Origin: Pseudomonas sp. ADAK13
Lineage (GTDB): Bacteria > Pseudomonadota > Gammaproteobacteria > Pseudomonadales > Pseudomonadaceae
Assembly: GCF_012935715.1 (NCBI RefSeq)
Contig: NZ_CP052860.1
Span: forward strand, 496,001-560,000
Length of the DNA: 64,000 nucleotides
Direction of reading: 5' to 3'
Below the pieces are notes generated by a model. The model was not told the DNA's origin and searched no databases. It was given only the letters and a program-made list of their open reading frames with translations. The position numbers were made by a program, and so were the translations under genes. Below are positions 27,430 to 35,921 of this stretch, in pieces. The stretch's first letter is position 1. Each line of letters opens with the position of its first letter.

Positions 27430-28188
27430 ATGACCCGTAAAATTGCATTGATCACCGGCGCCAGCCGCGGCCTGGGCAAAAGCGCTGCGCTGCACCTGGC
27501 GGCACAGGGCGTCGACATCATCGGCACCTACAACCGCGCGGCGGACGAAGCCCAAGCCGTGGTCGCCCAAGTCGAAGCACTGGGCGGCAAGGCGGCCATG
27601 CTGCAACTGGACGTCAGCCAGAGTTCTACCTTTGAGGCGTTCACAGCCCAGGTCGGCGCGGTATTGAACGACGTGTTCGGTCAGGCGCACTTCAACTTCC
27701 TGATCAACAATGCAGGGATCGGCGCCCACGCCAGCTTCGCTGAAACCACCGAAGCGCAGTTCGACCAACTGGTGGCGATCCACTTCAAGGGTCCGTTTTT
27801 CCTGACCCAGAAACTGCTGCCGCTGATCAGCGACGGTGGCCGCATCATCAACATCTCCAGTGGCCTGGCGCGCTTCAGCCTGCCGGGTTACTCGGCCTAC
27901 GCCTCGATGAAAGGCGCGGTGGAAGTACTGACCCGCTACCAGGCCAAGGAACTGGGCGCCCGCGGGATTACCGTCAACACCCTGGCCCCCGGCGCGATTG
28001 CCACTGATTTCAGCGGCGGCGTGGTGCGGGACAACCCGGACGTGAACGCCATGGTCGCCAACAACACCGCCCTGGGTCGCGCGGGCTTGCCGGATGACAT
28101 TGGCGGGGCGATCTCCACCCTGCTGGCCGACGGCAGCAACTGGATCACCGGGCAACGGGTCGAAGCCTCCGGCGGGATGTTTCTGTAA
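27430..28188 (+). CDS. SDR family oxidoreductase
   Basis: Encodes 252 residues. TGASRGLG (residue about 10), NNAG (about 97) and YSAYASMKGAV (about 157) give a complete classical SDR active site, and the C-terminal NWITGQRVEASGGMFL is typical of the FabG-like branch. The substrate is unknown. It is divergent from LysR at 26347 and followed in the same direction by another LysR at 28246. Confidence 0.9.
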   Translation: MTRKIALITGASRGLGKSAALHLAAQGVDIIGTYNRAADEAQAVVAQVEALGGKAAMLQLDVSQSSTFEAFTAQVGAVLNDVFGQAHFNFLINNAGIGAHASFAETTEAQFDQLVAIHFKGPFFLTQKLLPLISDGGRIINISSGLARFSLPGYSAYASMKGAVEVLTRYQAKELGARGITVNTLAPGAIATDFSGGVVRDNPDVNAMVANNTALGRAGLPDDIGGAISTLLADGSNWITGQRVEASGGMFL

Positions 28189-28245
28189 CCCGGTCTGATT
28201 CTCCGCTAGCATCAATGCTTTCGGATACCTGACAGGCAATCACCC

Positions 28246-29154
28246 ATGAGTTTTGATCCAGGACTGGCCGGCGGCATGGGCGTACTGGCCGCGGTGGTCG
28301 ACAGCGGCAGTTTTGCCCGCGCCGCCGACAGCCTGGAGATGACGCCTTCGGGGGTCAGCCGGGCGATTTCCCGGTTGGAAAAACGCTTGGGCATCCGCCT
28401 GTTCGACCGCACGACCCGCTCGGTGCAATTGACCGACGAGGGCCGGCGCTTCTACCAGGAAATCGCCCCGCTGCTGGCCGGCCTGGAAGAGGCCGCCAGC
28501 TCGGCGGCCGACAGCGCCCTGACGGTACGCGGACGGCTGCGGGTGAATATCGACCCGTACTTCTCGCGGCTGGTGCTGGGGCCGGTGCTCGGTGAATTCA
28601 TGGGCCAATACCCGCAGCTGCAGTTGGACCTGCACACGCGGGATCAGCTCGGGGACCTGGTGGCGGATGGCTTTGACCTGGCCATCCGTTTTGGCATTCC
28701 GCAATCCTCCTCGTTGATCGCCCGCAAGCTGATGGAGGTGCGGGTGCTGACGTTGGCCTCGCCGGCTTATCTTCAGCGCCATGGTCGCCCGGCCCATCCA
28801 CTGGACCTGGAAGACGGCCAGCACGTGTGCATCGACTTTCGCGACTCCCAGACCGGCCGGCCATTTGGCTGGGAATTCCACCGCCCCGGCGAGCAAGTCA
28901 ACGTCGCCACTCGCGGGCGGCTGGTGGTCAACGATGCCGGGACCTTATACAGCGTGTGCGAACACGGGCATGCGGTGGCGCAGATGCTCGACCTTGGGCT
29001 GACGCCGGCGCTGGAGTCCGGCGCGCTGGTGGAGCTGTTTCCCGACTGGCCCGACGAGCGCTTCCCGTTGTATGCCTTCTACCCGTCGCGGCATTTGCCG
29101 GCGGCCAAGGTGCGGGCATTCCTCGATTTTGTGGCCTCGCTACACCCCCTGTAG
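28246..29154 (+). CDS. LysR family transcriptional regulator
   Basis: Encodes 302 residues. The HTH MGVLAAVVDSGSFARAADSL then MTPSGVSRAISRLEKRLGIR is typical. It starts 57 bp after the dehydrogenase and may be cotranscribed with it. Its stop codon TAG lies inside the end of the REP hairpin at 29150. Confidence 0.9.
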   Translation: MSFDPGLAGGMGVLAAVVDSGSFARAADSLEMTPSGVSRAISRLEKRLGIRLFDRTTRSVQLTDEGRRFYQEIAPLLAGLEEAASSAADSALTVRGRLRVNIDPYFSRLVLGPVLGEFMGQYPQLQLDLHTRDQLGDLVADGFDLAIRFGIPQSSSLIARKLMEVRVLTLASPAYLQRHGRPAHPLDLEDGQHVCIDFRDSQTGRPFGWEFHRPGEQVNVATRGRLVVNDAGTLYSVCEHGHAVAQMLDLGLTPALESGALVELFPDWPDERFPLYAFYPSRHLPAAKVRAFLDFVASLHPL

Positions 29155-29214
29155 GAGCTGGCTTGCCGGCGATGACGTATCCAAAATCGCCATCGCTGGC
29201 AAGCCAGACTCCTA
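29150..29214. repeat. REP hairpin carrying the stop codons of both flanking convergent genes
   Basis: TGTAGGAGCTGGCTTGCCGG and its near-complement GGCAAGCCAGACTCCTAC surround a short middle. The TAG near each outer end serves as stop codon: 29152-29154 for the LysR gene and 29212-29214, on the minus strand, for the PACE gene. Confidence 0.88.
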
Positions 29215-29649
29215 CGCGGTGCGCATCCGTTTCTGCAGGATCCGCTCCCTCACCGCGTCATACGCCCAGTGATACACATAGGTGTACGGCAGGAAAAACA
29301 GCAACACGCCGATGTCGAGGATAAACGCCTGCATCAGGCTGATGTTCAGCCACCAGGCAATCAACGGTACGCAGATCGCCACCAGGCCGCCTTCAAACAT
29401 CAACGCATGCAGCACGCGGGTCCAGGCCCCGCCGGACAGTTGCAGGCGCGCCTTGAGACGGTCGAACAGACCATTGAAAATCACGTTCCAGGCCAGCGCC
29501 ATAAGGCTGATGGCCAAGGTCACCATGCCCATCTCCAGGGCTGGTTTATCCATGATCCACGCCAGCAATGGCGTACAGATCATTAAGGCCAGGCCTTCAA
29601 AACCAATGGCTTGCCAAACGCGTTCAGTAATCGACTTGGTGGGTGTCAT
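29212..29649 (-). CDS. PACE family multidrug/biocide efflux transporter
   Basis: Encodes 145 residues with four membrane helices arranged as two tandem bacterial transmembrane pairs. The pattern ERVWQAIGFEGLALMICTPL, then ALMALAWNVIFNGLFDRLKA-like, then RVLHALMFEGGLVAICVPLI is the PACE signature with its conserved Glu in helices 1 and 3 and Asn in helix 2. The family exports chlorhexidine-like cations and short diamines by proton exchange. ATG 29649 has GGAG eight bases ahead. It is divergent from a LysR gene, the usual AceI/AceR-like layout. Confidence 0.9.
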   Translation of the reverse strand: MTPTKSITERVWQAIGFEGLALMICTPLLAWIMDKPALEMGMVTLAISLMALAWNVIFNGLFDRLKARLQLSGGAWTRVLHALMFEGGLVAICVPLIAWWLNISLMQAFILDIGVLLFFLPYTYVYHWAYDAVRERILQKRMRTA

Positions 29650-29738
29650 GACCCGTTCTCCGTGAGTGACGATGGTTGCCATCATTACCCTTTAATCCGA
29701 TACTTCATAACCAATAACCATCGATCAAGGCGATAGTC

Positions 29739-30593
29739 ATGGCATCCCATGAAGTGCTTCAGGCGTTTGTGCAGGCGGCGACCCAGGGTTCGTTTTCCGC
29801 AGCGGCGCGCAAGCTGGGCAAGAGCCAGTCCACCGTCAGCGCGGCAGTGGCGAGCCTGGAGATTGACCTGGACGTGGTGCTGTTTGATCGCAGCAGCCGC
29901 AAGCCGACGCTGACCCCGGCCGGGCATGTACTGCTGCAACGTGCCGAGCAGGTGCTGGAAGCCAGTAGCCGCCTGGAGTTGGCGGCCAGCCAGTTGTCCC
30001 AGGGGCTGGAGCCCAAATTGAGTATCGCGATGTCCGATACCTATCAATCGGACCGTTTCGAAACCGCCCTCAGCGCCTTCGAGCAGCGCTACCCGGACCT
30101 GGAACTGGAATGCCTGATCGCCGAATGCGAAGACTTGATCGCGCTGGTGCAAAGCGGCCGGGCGCAGATTGCGTTTATCGAAATGCAGGAGGTCTACCCG
30201 CCGGACCTCACCAGCACCGCCGTGGAAGAGCGCACGGAAATCGCCCTGTTTGTCGCGCCCAAACATCCGCTGGCGAACCTTGCGGACATCGACCAGCAAA
30301 CCCTGGAACAACACCGCGAACTGCGCCTGGCGAGCATCATCAACCCGAATGAAACCCGTGGCCTGGGCCGTGTGTGGTCGGCGCCCAGTTACCTGATGCT
30401 GATGGAAATGGCGCAGCTGGGTTTCGGCTGGGCGCCTCTGCCGCGCTGGCTGGTAGAGCGGTTTGGCGGTGACCACCTGTGTGAAATCAAGGCCCGGGGT
30501 TGGCCGCGTTCGGTGGCCGTGGATGCGTTGTGGTCACGCCAGCATCCGCCCGGCCCGGCAGGCAGTTGGCTGCTGGGCAAGATGCTGGAATAA
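29739..30593 (+). CDS. LysR family regulator, probably of the PACE transporter
   Basis: Encodes 284 residues. The HTH is HEVLQAFVQAATQGSFSAAA then LGKSQSTVSAAVASLEIDLD, with a standard effector domain. It is divergent from the PACE gene across 90 bp. In characterised PACE systems a divergent LysR protein activates the transporter in response to its substrate, so the same role is inferred here. Confidence 0.88.
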   Translation: MASHEVLQAFVQAATQGSFSAAARKLGKSQSTVSAAVASLEIDLDVVLFDRSSRKPTLTPAGHVLLQRAEQVLEASSRLELAASQLSQGLEPKLSIAMSDTYQSDRFETALSAFEQRYPDLELECLIAECEDLIALVQSGRAQIAFIEMQEVYPPDLTSTAVEERTEIALFVAPKHPLANLADIDQQTLEQHRELRLASIINPNETRGLGRVWSAPSYLMLMEMAQLGFGWAPLPRWLVERFGGDHLCEIKARGWPRSVAVDALWSRQHPPGPAGSWLLGKMLE

Positions 30594-30597
30594 CGGC

Positions 30598-31440
30598 TCA
30601 GGCCGCTTCAATCTGCGGCGGGCGGTTGTTCTGGAAGTATTCATGCAGCGCCCGCAACGCCGGCAACTCCAGGGCCTGGGCGGCAAAGCACAACCCCACC
30701 CGGCGTGTCGGTGCCGGCAGGTGCCACGGGCGAATCACTACCCCGGCGCGCTCCGCCGCCAGCGACTGCGGCAACATCGCTACACCCACTCCCGCCGCCA
30801 CCATGTGCAAGGCCTGGGTCAACGAACCGGCGTGCCCGGCCACCGCCTGGGGCGAACGCCCGTACAGGGCCATCAGCCGTTGATGGGAATCATGCTGCGG
30901 GCAGGTGATCCAGTCTTCGATGGGCGCCCAGGCCTGTTCTTTTCCACCCGCCGCCATCGGGTGCGCAGCCGGCAGCGCCATGACGTAAGACTCTTCCCAA
31001 AGCGGCAGGAACAATTCGTCCTCACAGCACATTTCCTCCACGGCCAGGCGACCTTCTCCTTCGCAGCCTTCCTGCAAGGTCAGCAGCAAACCCGGCAAGC
31101 CCTGGTGCGCCATGCGCAGGAAGGTTTCGACCTGGCTGTCGGCAATGTCGCCCTCCACCCCCAGTTCCAGGGCGATGCGGTTTTCGCGCCCGCGAAACAG
31201 CCGGCTCAACGCATCGGCCTCGGCCACCATGCGCCGCGCCTGCGGGTACAGCACCCGCGCTTCATCACTGACCTCGACCCCACGGGGCTGGCGCAGGAAC
31301 AGCGCCACGCCCAACTCTTCTTCCAGTTGCTTGATGGTCACCGACAACGTCGGCTGGCTGATGAACAGGCGCTGGGCGGCGGCGGTGATATTGCGCTCTT
31401 CGAACACCGCGAGAAACGCCTTGAGATGACGCACATCCAT
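30598..31440 (-). CDS. LysR family transcriptional regulator
   Basis: Encodes 280 residues. The HTH MDVRHLKAFLAVFEERNITA then LFISQPTLSVTIKQLEEELG resembles the CynR/CbbR-like group. It is convergent with the previous LysR (4-bp gap) and divergent from the short-chain dehydrogenase at 31552, its probable target. Confidence 0.9.
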   Translation of the reverse strand: MDVRHLKAFLAVFEERNITAAAQRLFISQPTLSVTIKQLEEELGVALFLRQPRGVEVSDEARVLYPQARRMVAEADALSRLFRGRENRIALELGVEGDIADSQVETFLRMAHQGLPGLLLTLQEGCEGEGRLAVEEMCCEDELFLPLWEESYVMALPAAHPMAAGGKEQAWAPIEDWITCPQHDSHQRLMALYGRSPQAVAGHAGSLTQALHMVAAGVGVAMLPQSLAAERAGVVIRPWHLPAPTRRVGLCFAAQALELPALRALHEYFQNNRPPQIEAA

Positions 31441-31551
31441 AGTTATTACCGATGACAGACAGAGGAATAAGGCATTTTTCAGCCACCCAAGGGCTAAATA
31501 TACTGCGCCCCAAGTTCAGTTATTTGTTTTTCTTATCTCAGGAGTTCCACC

Positions 31552-32277
31552 ATGAGCAAGCCCTTGATCATCATCACCGGCGCCAGTTCGGGCATTGGCG
31601 AAGCGACTGCGCGCTTGCTGTCGGCCGCCGGCTACCCGCTGCTGCTGCTGGCACGCCGCATCGACCGGCTGAATGCCCTGGACCTGCCGAACACCCTGAG
31701 TCGCGGTATCGACATCACCGACCGCGCCGCGCTGGTGGCGGCGGTGAAAGAAGCCGAAGCCCAGTTCGGCCCGGCCGACGCGCTGATCAACAATGCCGGC
31801 GTGATGCTGCTGGGCGCCGTCAGCGAACAGGACCCGGCGCAGTGGGAGCAGATGCTCGACGTCAACGTGAAAGGCCTGCTGAACGGTATTCATGCGGTGG
31901 CCGGCAGCATGGTCGAGCGCAAGGGTGGCACTATCATCAACGTCAGCTCGGTGGCCGGGCGCAAGACCTTCCCGAACCACGTTGCGTATGTCGGCACCAA
32001 GTTTGCCGTGCACGGAATTTCGGAAAACCTGCGGGAAGAATTGTCGCCGCACAATGTGCGCGTGATCACCATTGCGCCGGGCGCGGTGGAAACCGAACTG
32101 CTGAGCCACACCACCGATGAAGCTATCAAGACCGGCTACCAGGCGTGGAAACAGGACATGGGCGGCACCGTGCTGAGCGCCGACGACGTGGCCTCGGCGA
32201 TTGCCTACGCATACCAGCAGCCGCAGCATGTGTGCATTCGCGAAATCGTGTTGGCGGCGACGCGTCAGCAGCCGTAA
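31552..32277 (+). CDS. SDR family oxidoreductase (YdfG-like)
   Basis: Encodes 241 residues. TGASSGIG is near residue 10, NNAG near residue 80, and YVGTKFAV (active-site Tyr-Lys) near residue 145. The body resembles the YdfG/serine-dehydrogenase-like group of short-chain dehydrogenases, though substrate cannot be told from sequence. A run of GTTCCACC precedes the ATG. It is divergent from LysR 30598, and a REP hairpin follows. Confidence 0.9.
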   Translation: MSKPLIIITGASSGIGEATARLLSAAGYPLLLLARRIDRLNALDLPNTLSRGIDITDRAALVAAVKEAEAQFGPADALINNAGVMLLGAVSEQDPAQWEQMLDVNVKGLLNGIHAVAGSMVERKGGTIINVSSVAGRKTFPNHVAYVGTKFAVHGISENLREELSPHNVRVITIAPGAVETELLSHTTDEAIKTGYQAWKQDMGGTVLSADDVASAIAYAYQQPQHVCIREIVLAATRQQP

Positions 32278-32300
32278 GAAGCCAAGGCAGACAACACACA

Positions 32301-32398
32301 TCCACTGTGGGAGCTGGCTTGCCTGCGATAGCGGTGTATCAGCAACAGATGTATGACTGACCCACCGCTATCGCAGGCAAGCCAGCTCCTACAGTGGA
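32301..32398. repeat. REP-type inverted repeat with extended outer arms
   Basis: TCCACTGTGGGAGCTGGCTT on the left matches the complement of the right end CTCCTACAGTGGA at all but one position; the middle is variable. It lies between convergent genes. Confidence 0.9.
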
Positions 32399-32418
32399 TC
32401 GCATTTCAGTCTCACAGG

Positions 32419-33645
32419 CTATTTGAATTCGGCCAGGCGCCGCTCGATAAACCGTTGTTCGGGCGCTTGCTGGGTCAATGCCAGCGCCCGTTCAAACGCC
32501 CGCTGCGCGTCCTCCATCCGCCCCAGCCGCCGACAAAATTCGCCCCGCGCCGAGTGCGCCAGGTGATAGTCGACCAACTCCCCCCGCGCCAGAATCCCGT
32601 CCACCAACTCCAGTCCCGCCAACGCCCCATCGCGCATCGCAACGGCCACCGCGCGATTCAGCTCGATCACCGGCGACGGCACCGCCCTTAGCAGCACGTC
32701 ATAAAGCCCGACGATCTGCGGCCAGTCGGTCTCATCAGCGCTCGCCGCTTCAGCATGCACCGCCGCAATCGCCGCCTGCAGGCTGTAGGGCCCGAAGCGT
32801 CGTGTGGTCAGGGATTTCTCCACCAGAGCGCATCCTTCAGCGATCAGCGAAGCGTCCCACAGCGAACGGTCCTGCTCATCCAGCAACACCAACTCACCAC
32901 CCGCCGAGGTGCGTGCCGGGCGCCGGGATTCGTGGAGCAGCATCAGCGCCAGCAAGCCCATCACTTCCGGCTCCGGCAACAATTCCATCAGCAAGCGGCC
33001 CAGTCGAATCGCTTCGCGGGTCAGGTCTTCCCGGGTCAAATCGGCGCCCATGGACGCCGAATACCCTTCGTTGAACACCAGGTAAATCACCCGCAGCACA
33101 CTCTCCAGGCGCTCGGGTAATTCCGCCAGGGATGGCACTTGATAGGGGATTTTCGCCTCGCGAATCTTGCCCTTGGCCCGCACGATGCGCTGGGCGATGG
33201 TGGCCGGTGTGGCGAGAAACGCCCGGGCGATTTCCTCGGTGGTGAGGTCGCAGATCTCACGCATGGTCAGCGCCGCCTGGGCATCGGCCGCCAGCGCCGG
33301 GTGGCAGCAGGTGAAGATCAGGCGCAGGCGGTCATCTTCCACGTCTTCGGCGCTCCAGTCAGCGTCTTCCAGTTCATCGGCCTGAGCCAGCAACTGGTTC
33401 TGGTGCGCGGCAAAACGGGCCTGGCGGCGCAGTCGGTCGATGGCCTTGAAGCGTCCGGTCGAGACCAGCCAGGCCCGAGGATTGTCGGGCACACCGTCCT
33501 GCTCCCAGCGTTCCACCGCGACGAAAAACGCCTCGTGCAAGGCTTCCTCAGCCAGGTCGAAATCGCCGAGCAGGCGAATCAGGGTCGCCAGGATGCGCCG
33601 CGATTCGCTGCGATAAACCGCTTCGACCCGGGCCTGCACCGTCAA
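32419..33645 (-). CDS. ECF42-type RNA polymerase sigma factor with C-terminal extension
   Basis: Encodes 408 residues, about twice a normal ECF sigma. The N-terminal part has region 2 (RILATLIRLLGDFDLAEEAL, ERWEQDGVPDNPRAWL) and region 4 (LTMREICDLTTEEIARAFLA). The remaining about 220 residues form a helical extension ending in TPR-like LAHSARGEFCRRLGRMEDAQ. This layout defines the ECF42 group, whose partners are DGPF/YciI proteins rather than anti-sigma factors. Its start overlaps the SRPBCC gene stop by 4 bp. A matching promoter lies before the first gene of the operon (35001-35029), suggesting autoregulation. Confidence 0.88.
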   Translation of the reverse strand: MTVQARVEAVYRSESRRILATLIRLLGDFDLAEEALHEAFFVAVERWEQDGVPDNPRAWLVSTGRFKAIDRLRRQARFAAHQNQLLAQADELEDADWSAEDVEDDRLRLIFTCCHPALAADAQAALTMREICDLTTEEIARAFLATPATIAQRIVRAKGKIREAKIPYQVPSLAELPERLESVLRVIYLVFNEGYSASMGADLTREDLTREAIRLGRLLMELLPEPEVMGLLALMLLHESRRPARTSAGGELVLLDEQDRSLWDASLIAEGCALVEKSLTTRRFGPYSLQAAIAAVHAEAASADETDWPQIVGLYDVLLRAVPSPVIELNRAVAVAMRDGALAGLELVDGILARGELVDYHLAHSARGEFCRRLGRMEDAQRAFERALALTQQAPEQRFIERRLAEFK

Positions 33646-34124
33646 TCGCGCATGCCTTCGGTCACAAGCGTCACCAGGCGGTCCAGGCTCTGGCCCCAGC
33701 CTTCGTGAAAGCCCATGGCTTCGTGAGCCTGCCTGGTTTCAGCGCTCCAGTGCATGGCGCGGGCGGTGTAGAGGGTTTTCCCGTCGACGTCTTCAAAGGT
33801 GACTTCGGCGGTCATGAACGGCTGGCCCGAAGGGATCCAGCCGGGGGTGAAGGCATCGGTAAACACCAGCCGACTGGGGGCGGTAATTTCGAGGAATACG
33901 CCTTGGGTCGGGTACTCGCTGCCGTCGGGCGCGCGCATCAGCGTGCGAAATTGCCCACCGACCCACAGGTCCATTTCGCACTCGGGGGTGGTCATGCCGT
34001 GTGGGCCCCACCACTGTTGCAACAAGGCGGGTTCGGTCCAGGCGCGGAACACCCGGCTGCGCGGGGCATCGATCAAGCGACTGATGGACAGTTCAAATTC
34101 GGCGGGTTTGGGTTGATGAGTCAT
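33642..34124 (-). CDS. SRPBCC / AHSA1-like (START-fold) protein
   Basis: Encodes 160 residues. FELSISRLIDAPRSRVFRAW and LLQQWWGPHGMTTPECEMDL are the diagnostic blocks of the activator-of-Hsp90-like SRPBCC family, which bind hydrophobic ligands in a deep pocket. The role here is unknown. It lies between YciI (upstream, 30 bp) and the sigma factor (4-bp overlap). Confidence 0.9.
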   Translation of the reverse strand: MTHQPKPAEFELSISRLIDAPRSRVFRAWTEPALLQQWWGPHGMTTPECEMDLWVGGQFRTLMRAPDGSEYPTQGVFLEITAPSRLVFTDAFTPGWIPSGQPFMTAEVTFEDVDGKTLYTARAMHWSAETRQAHEAMGFHEGWGQSLDRLVTLVTEGMRD

Positions 34125-34154
34125 GGGTAAACCTCCTGAGTTTTATTGTTGTGA

Positions 34155-34499
34155 TCAGAGATTCAATTCACGCACCGGGCGTACTTCCACACTGCCGACC
34201 CGGGCCGCCGGAATGCCGCCGGCCACCTGGATCGCTTCATTCAGGTCCTTGGCTTCGATCAGGTAAAACCCGGCGAGCTGCTCCTTGGTTTCGGCAAACG
34301 GCCCGTCGGTGATCGACAGCTTGCCATTGCGCATGCGCACGGTGGTGGCGGTGGTTACGGACTCCAGCGGTTCGGCGGCCAGCAACCGCCCGCTGGCCTG
34401 CACGGCGGCACCATAGGCAAAACATTCCGGGTCCTTGGGGCTGTCGGGCGAATCATGCAGCACCTGCTCGTTGCTATAGATCAGGCAGAGGTATTTCAT
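34155..34499 (-). CDS. YciI/DGPF family protein
   Basis: Encodes 114 residues. It has MKYLCLIYSNEQ at the start and SITDGPFAETKEQLAGFYLI in the middle; the DGPF motif gives the family its name. It ends EVRPVRELNL. DGPF proteins are the conserved partners of ECF42 sigma factors, possibly transmitting the signal to the C-terminal extension. It is part of the four-gene operon. Confidence 0.92.
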   Translation of the reverse strand: MKYLCLIYSNEQVLHDSPDSPKDPECFAYGAAVQASGRLLAAEPLESVTTATTVRMRNGKLSITDGPFAETKEQLAGFYLIEAKDLNEAIQVAGGIPAARVGSVEVRPVRELNL

Positions 34500-34541
34500 G
34501 GGATTCTCCGTTTTCGGACAACTGACTATAGTTCGCGGCGT

Positions 34542-34961
34542 TCAAGGTTTCAGGTCGAACAGACCGGCGCCGGTTTCCATGTCGAAGGGTGCCGACCAAT
34601 GTTCATGCACCACTTTCCACTCGCTCCCAATGCGCTGGTAACCAGCGCTGACGCGCATCCAGCAGGTCTTGAGCACACCGTCGGGCCCGGTGCCGCCACA
34701 GTGCGCCAGCCAGTGGGCAAAGGCGCTGTTATCGGCGGCGACGATATGCAGCTCGTGGAAGTCAAAGACCCCGGGGCCCGGGCAGAACTCCATGCACGCC
34801 TTCCAGTGCGCCTGGTAGGCGGCCTTACCCTTGAACTGCAGGGCGTTAACGGCGTCGAACGCGACGATATCGTCGGCGTAAAAGCTGACAATCTTCTCGA
34901 CGTCCTTGGCGATGACCGCCTGTTTCCATTGTTCGATCAAGCTGATGATTGCAGTGCTCAT
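34542..34961 (-). CDS. NTF2-like/SnoaL-type protein, first gene of the ECF42 operon
   Basis: Encodes 139 residues from ATG 34961, with an ideal AAGGAG seven bases before. IEQWKQAVIAKDVEKIVSFY, then DIVAFDAV and the C-terminal SEWKVVHEHWSAPFDMETG fit the SnoaL/NTF2-like ketosteroid-isomerase fold. Its ligand is unknown. Forty bases upstream is a TGTCGA-N17-CGAC element like ECF42 promoters, so the sigma factor at the end of the operon probably drives it. Confidence 0.85.
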   Translation of the reverse strand: MSTAIISLIEQWKQAVIAKDVEKIVSFYADDIVAFDAVNALQFKGKAAYQAHWKACMEFCPGPGVFDFHELHIVAADNSAFAHWLAHCGGTGPDGVLKTCWMRVSAGYQRIGSEWKVVHEHWSAPFDMETGAGLFDLKP

Positions 34962-35000
34962 GGCGATACTCCTTGCGGGAAAAATCACTGAAGACACCCT

Positions 35001-35029
35001 TAGTCGACTGGGCCATCGGCCAATCGACA
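35001..35029 (-). promoter_or_regulatory. ECF42-like promoter (TGTCGA-N17-CGAC)
   Basis: On the minus strand TGTCGA (35029-35024), 17 bases, then CGACTA (35006-35001), 40 bp before the NTF2-like start codon. As I recall, ECF42 sigma factors recognise TGTCGA at -35 and a CGA/TC-type -10, which agrees. Assigned by motif and context. Confidence 0.6.
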
Positions 35030-35107
35030 GTCCCGCGAAAAATAATTGCGAATACCGCAAACCCGCTAGAATCCGCGCTTCTTTGTAGGATTTCGGATGC
35101 TACGCCG

Positions 35108-35608
35108 ATGGAAACCCGCCTCGTTCCCTATGAGACGTTGACTGCCCTGCAACAACAGCAACTCAACGCCCTGGAAGTGCATCCCGAACAACTGGCGTTT
35201 TCCGGCGATATCTACTGTGCGCTGAACACCCTGCTGGCCAATCCGAGCCCCGGCGTGGCGGGCTTTGCGCTGCTGGCAGACGAGATCACCGTGGCGTTCC
35301 TGCTGCTCAAACGCCCGCCCTGCCTGCCCCATTGGGCGGATGAACACAGCGCCACGCTGCATGCACTGCAAGTCGACCGCCATCAACAGGGCCGGGGGTT
35401 TGGCAAAGCCTGCCTGCAGGCCCTGCCAGCGGCTGCGCGCCTGGTCTGGCCGCAGATCAAGGCCCTGGAGCTGTCGGTGGACACGGACAATGTGGCGGCG
35501 ATGGGGCTGTATTTGCAGCAAGGGTGGGTGGACAGCGGTGAGGCGTACAAGGGGCGGATTGGGTATGAGCGCCGGTTGGCGTGGGTGTTTGATGCCGAGG
35601 CACCTTGA
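35108..35608 (+). CDS. GNAT family N-acetyltransferase
   Basis: Encodes 166 residues. The acetyl-CoA-binding segment is LQVDRHQQGRGFGKACLQAL (Q-x-x-G-x-G/A), followed by ALELSVDTDNVAAMGLYLQQ and GW. It transfers an acetyl group to an unknown amine. It is divergent from the ECF42 operon. The 3' end contains the TTGACA of the downstream hipBA promoter. Confidence 0.88.
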   Translation: METRLVPYETLTALQQQQLNALEVHPEQLAFSGDIYCALNTLLANPSPGVAGFALLADEITVAFLLLKRPPCLPHWADEHSATLHALQVDRHQQGRGFGKACLQALPAAARLVWPQIKALELSVDTDNVAAMGLYLQQGWVDSGEAYKGRIGYERRLAWVFDAEAP

Positions 35609-35632
35609 CAATGCCACAATGTAACGTATACA
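35605..35632 (+). promoter_or_regulatory. hipBA promoter overlapping a dyad
   Basis: A consensus TTGACA at 35605-35610 and TATACA at 35627-35632 (16-bp spacer) lie 35 bp before the hipB ATG. The -10 overlaps the partial palindrome GTAAC-GTATAC-ATAAC (35621-35636), and a GTTAC half-site follows at about 35657. HipB probably represses here. Confidence 0.55.
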
Positions 35633-35666
35633 TAACTTATCAATATAAATGTAATGGTTACGCGAC

Positions 35667-35921
35667 ATGGACTCTTCTGTCATCACCCAGAGAATCGGCA
35701 GCCAAGTGCGCACCATGCGGCTCAACCGAGGCTATAAACAAGCAGAATTGGCGCGTTTGGCGGGCGTAACTCGGCAAAAAATGATTGAAATCGAGCAAGG
35801 CAGCCCAACGGTCTCCATGAATGCCTACGCTCGAGTGATTGCCGCCTTGGGCAGTGAAATAAAATTGGTACCTGCCACCATGCCAACGCTGGAAGAAGTG
35901 GAGGACTTGTTCAATGAATAG
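35667..35921 (+). CDS. hipB: HipB-like XRE antitoxin
   Basis: Encodes 84 residues. The XRE helix-turn-helix spans residues about 8-60 (QVRTMRLNRGYKQAELARLA, then GVTRQKMIEIEQGSPTVSMN). The acidic tail LEEVEDLFNE may reach the toxin. It neutralises HipA and represses the operon. It overlaps hipA by 8 bp. Confidence 0.88.
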   Translation: MDSSVITQRIGSQVRTMRLNRGYKQAELARLAGVTRQKMIEIEQGSPTVSMNAYARVIAALGSEIKLVPATMPTLEEVEDLFNE

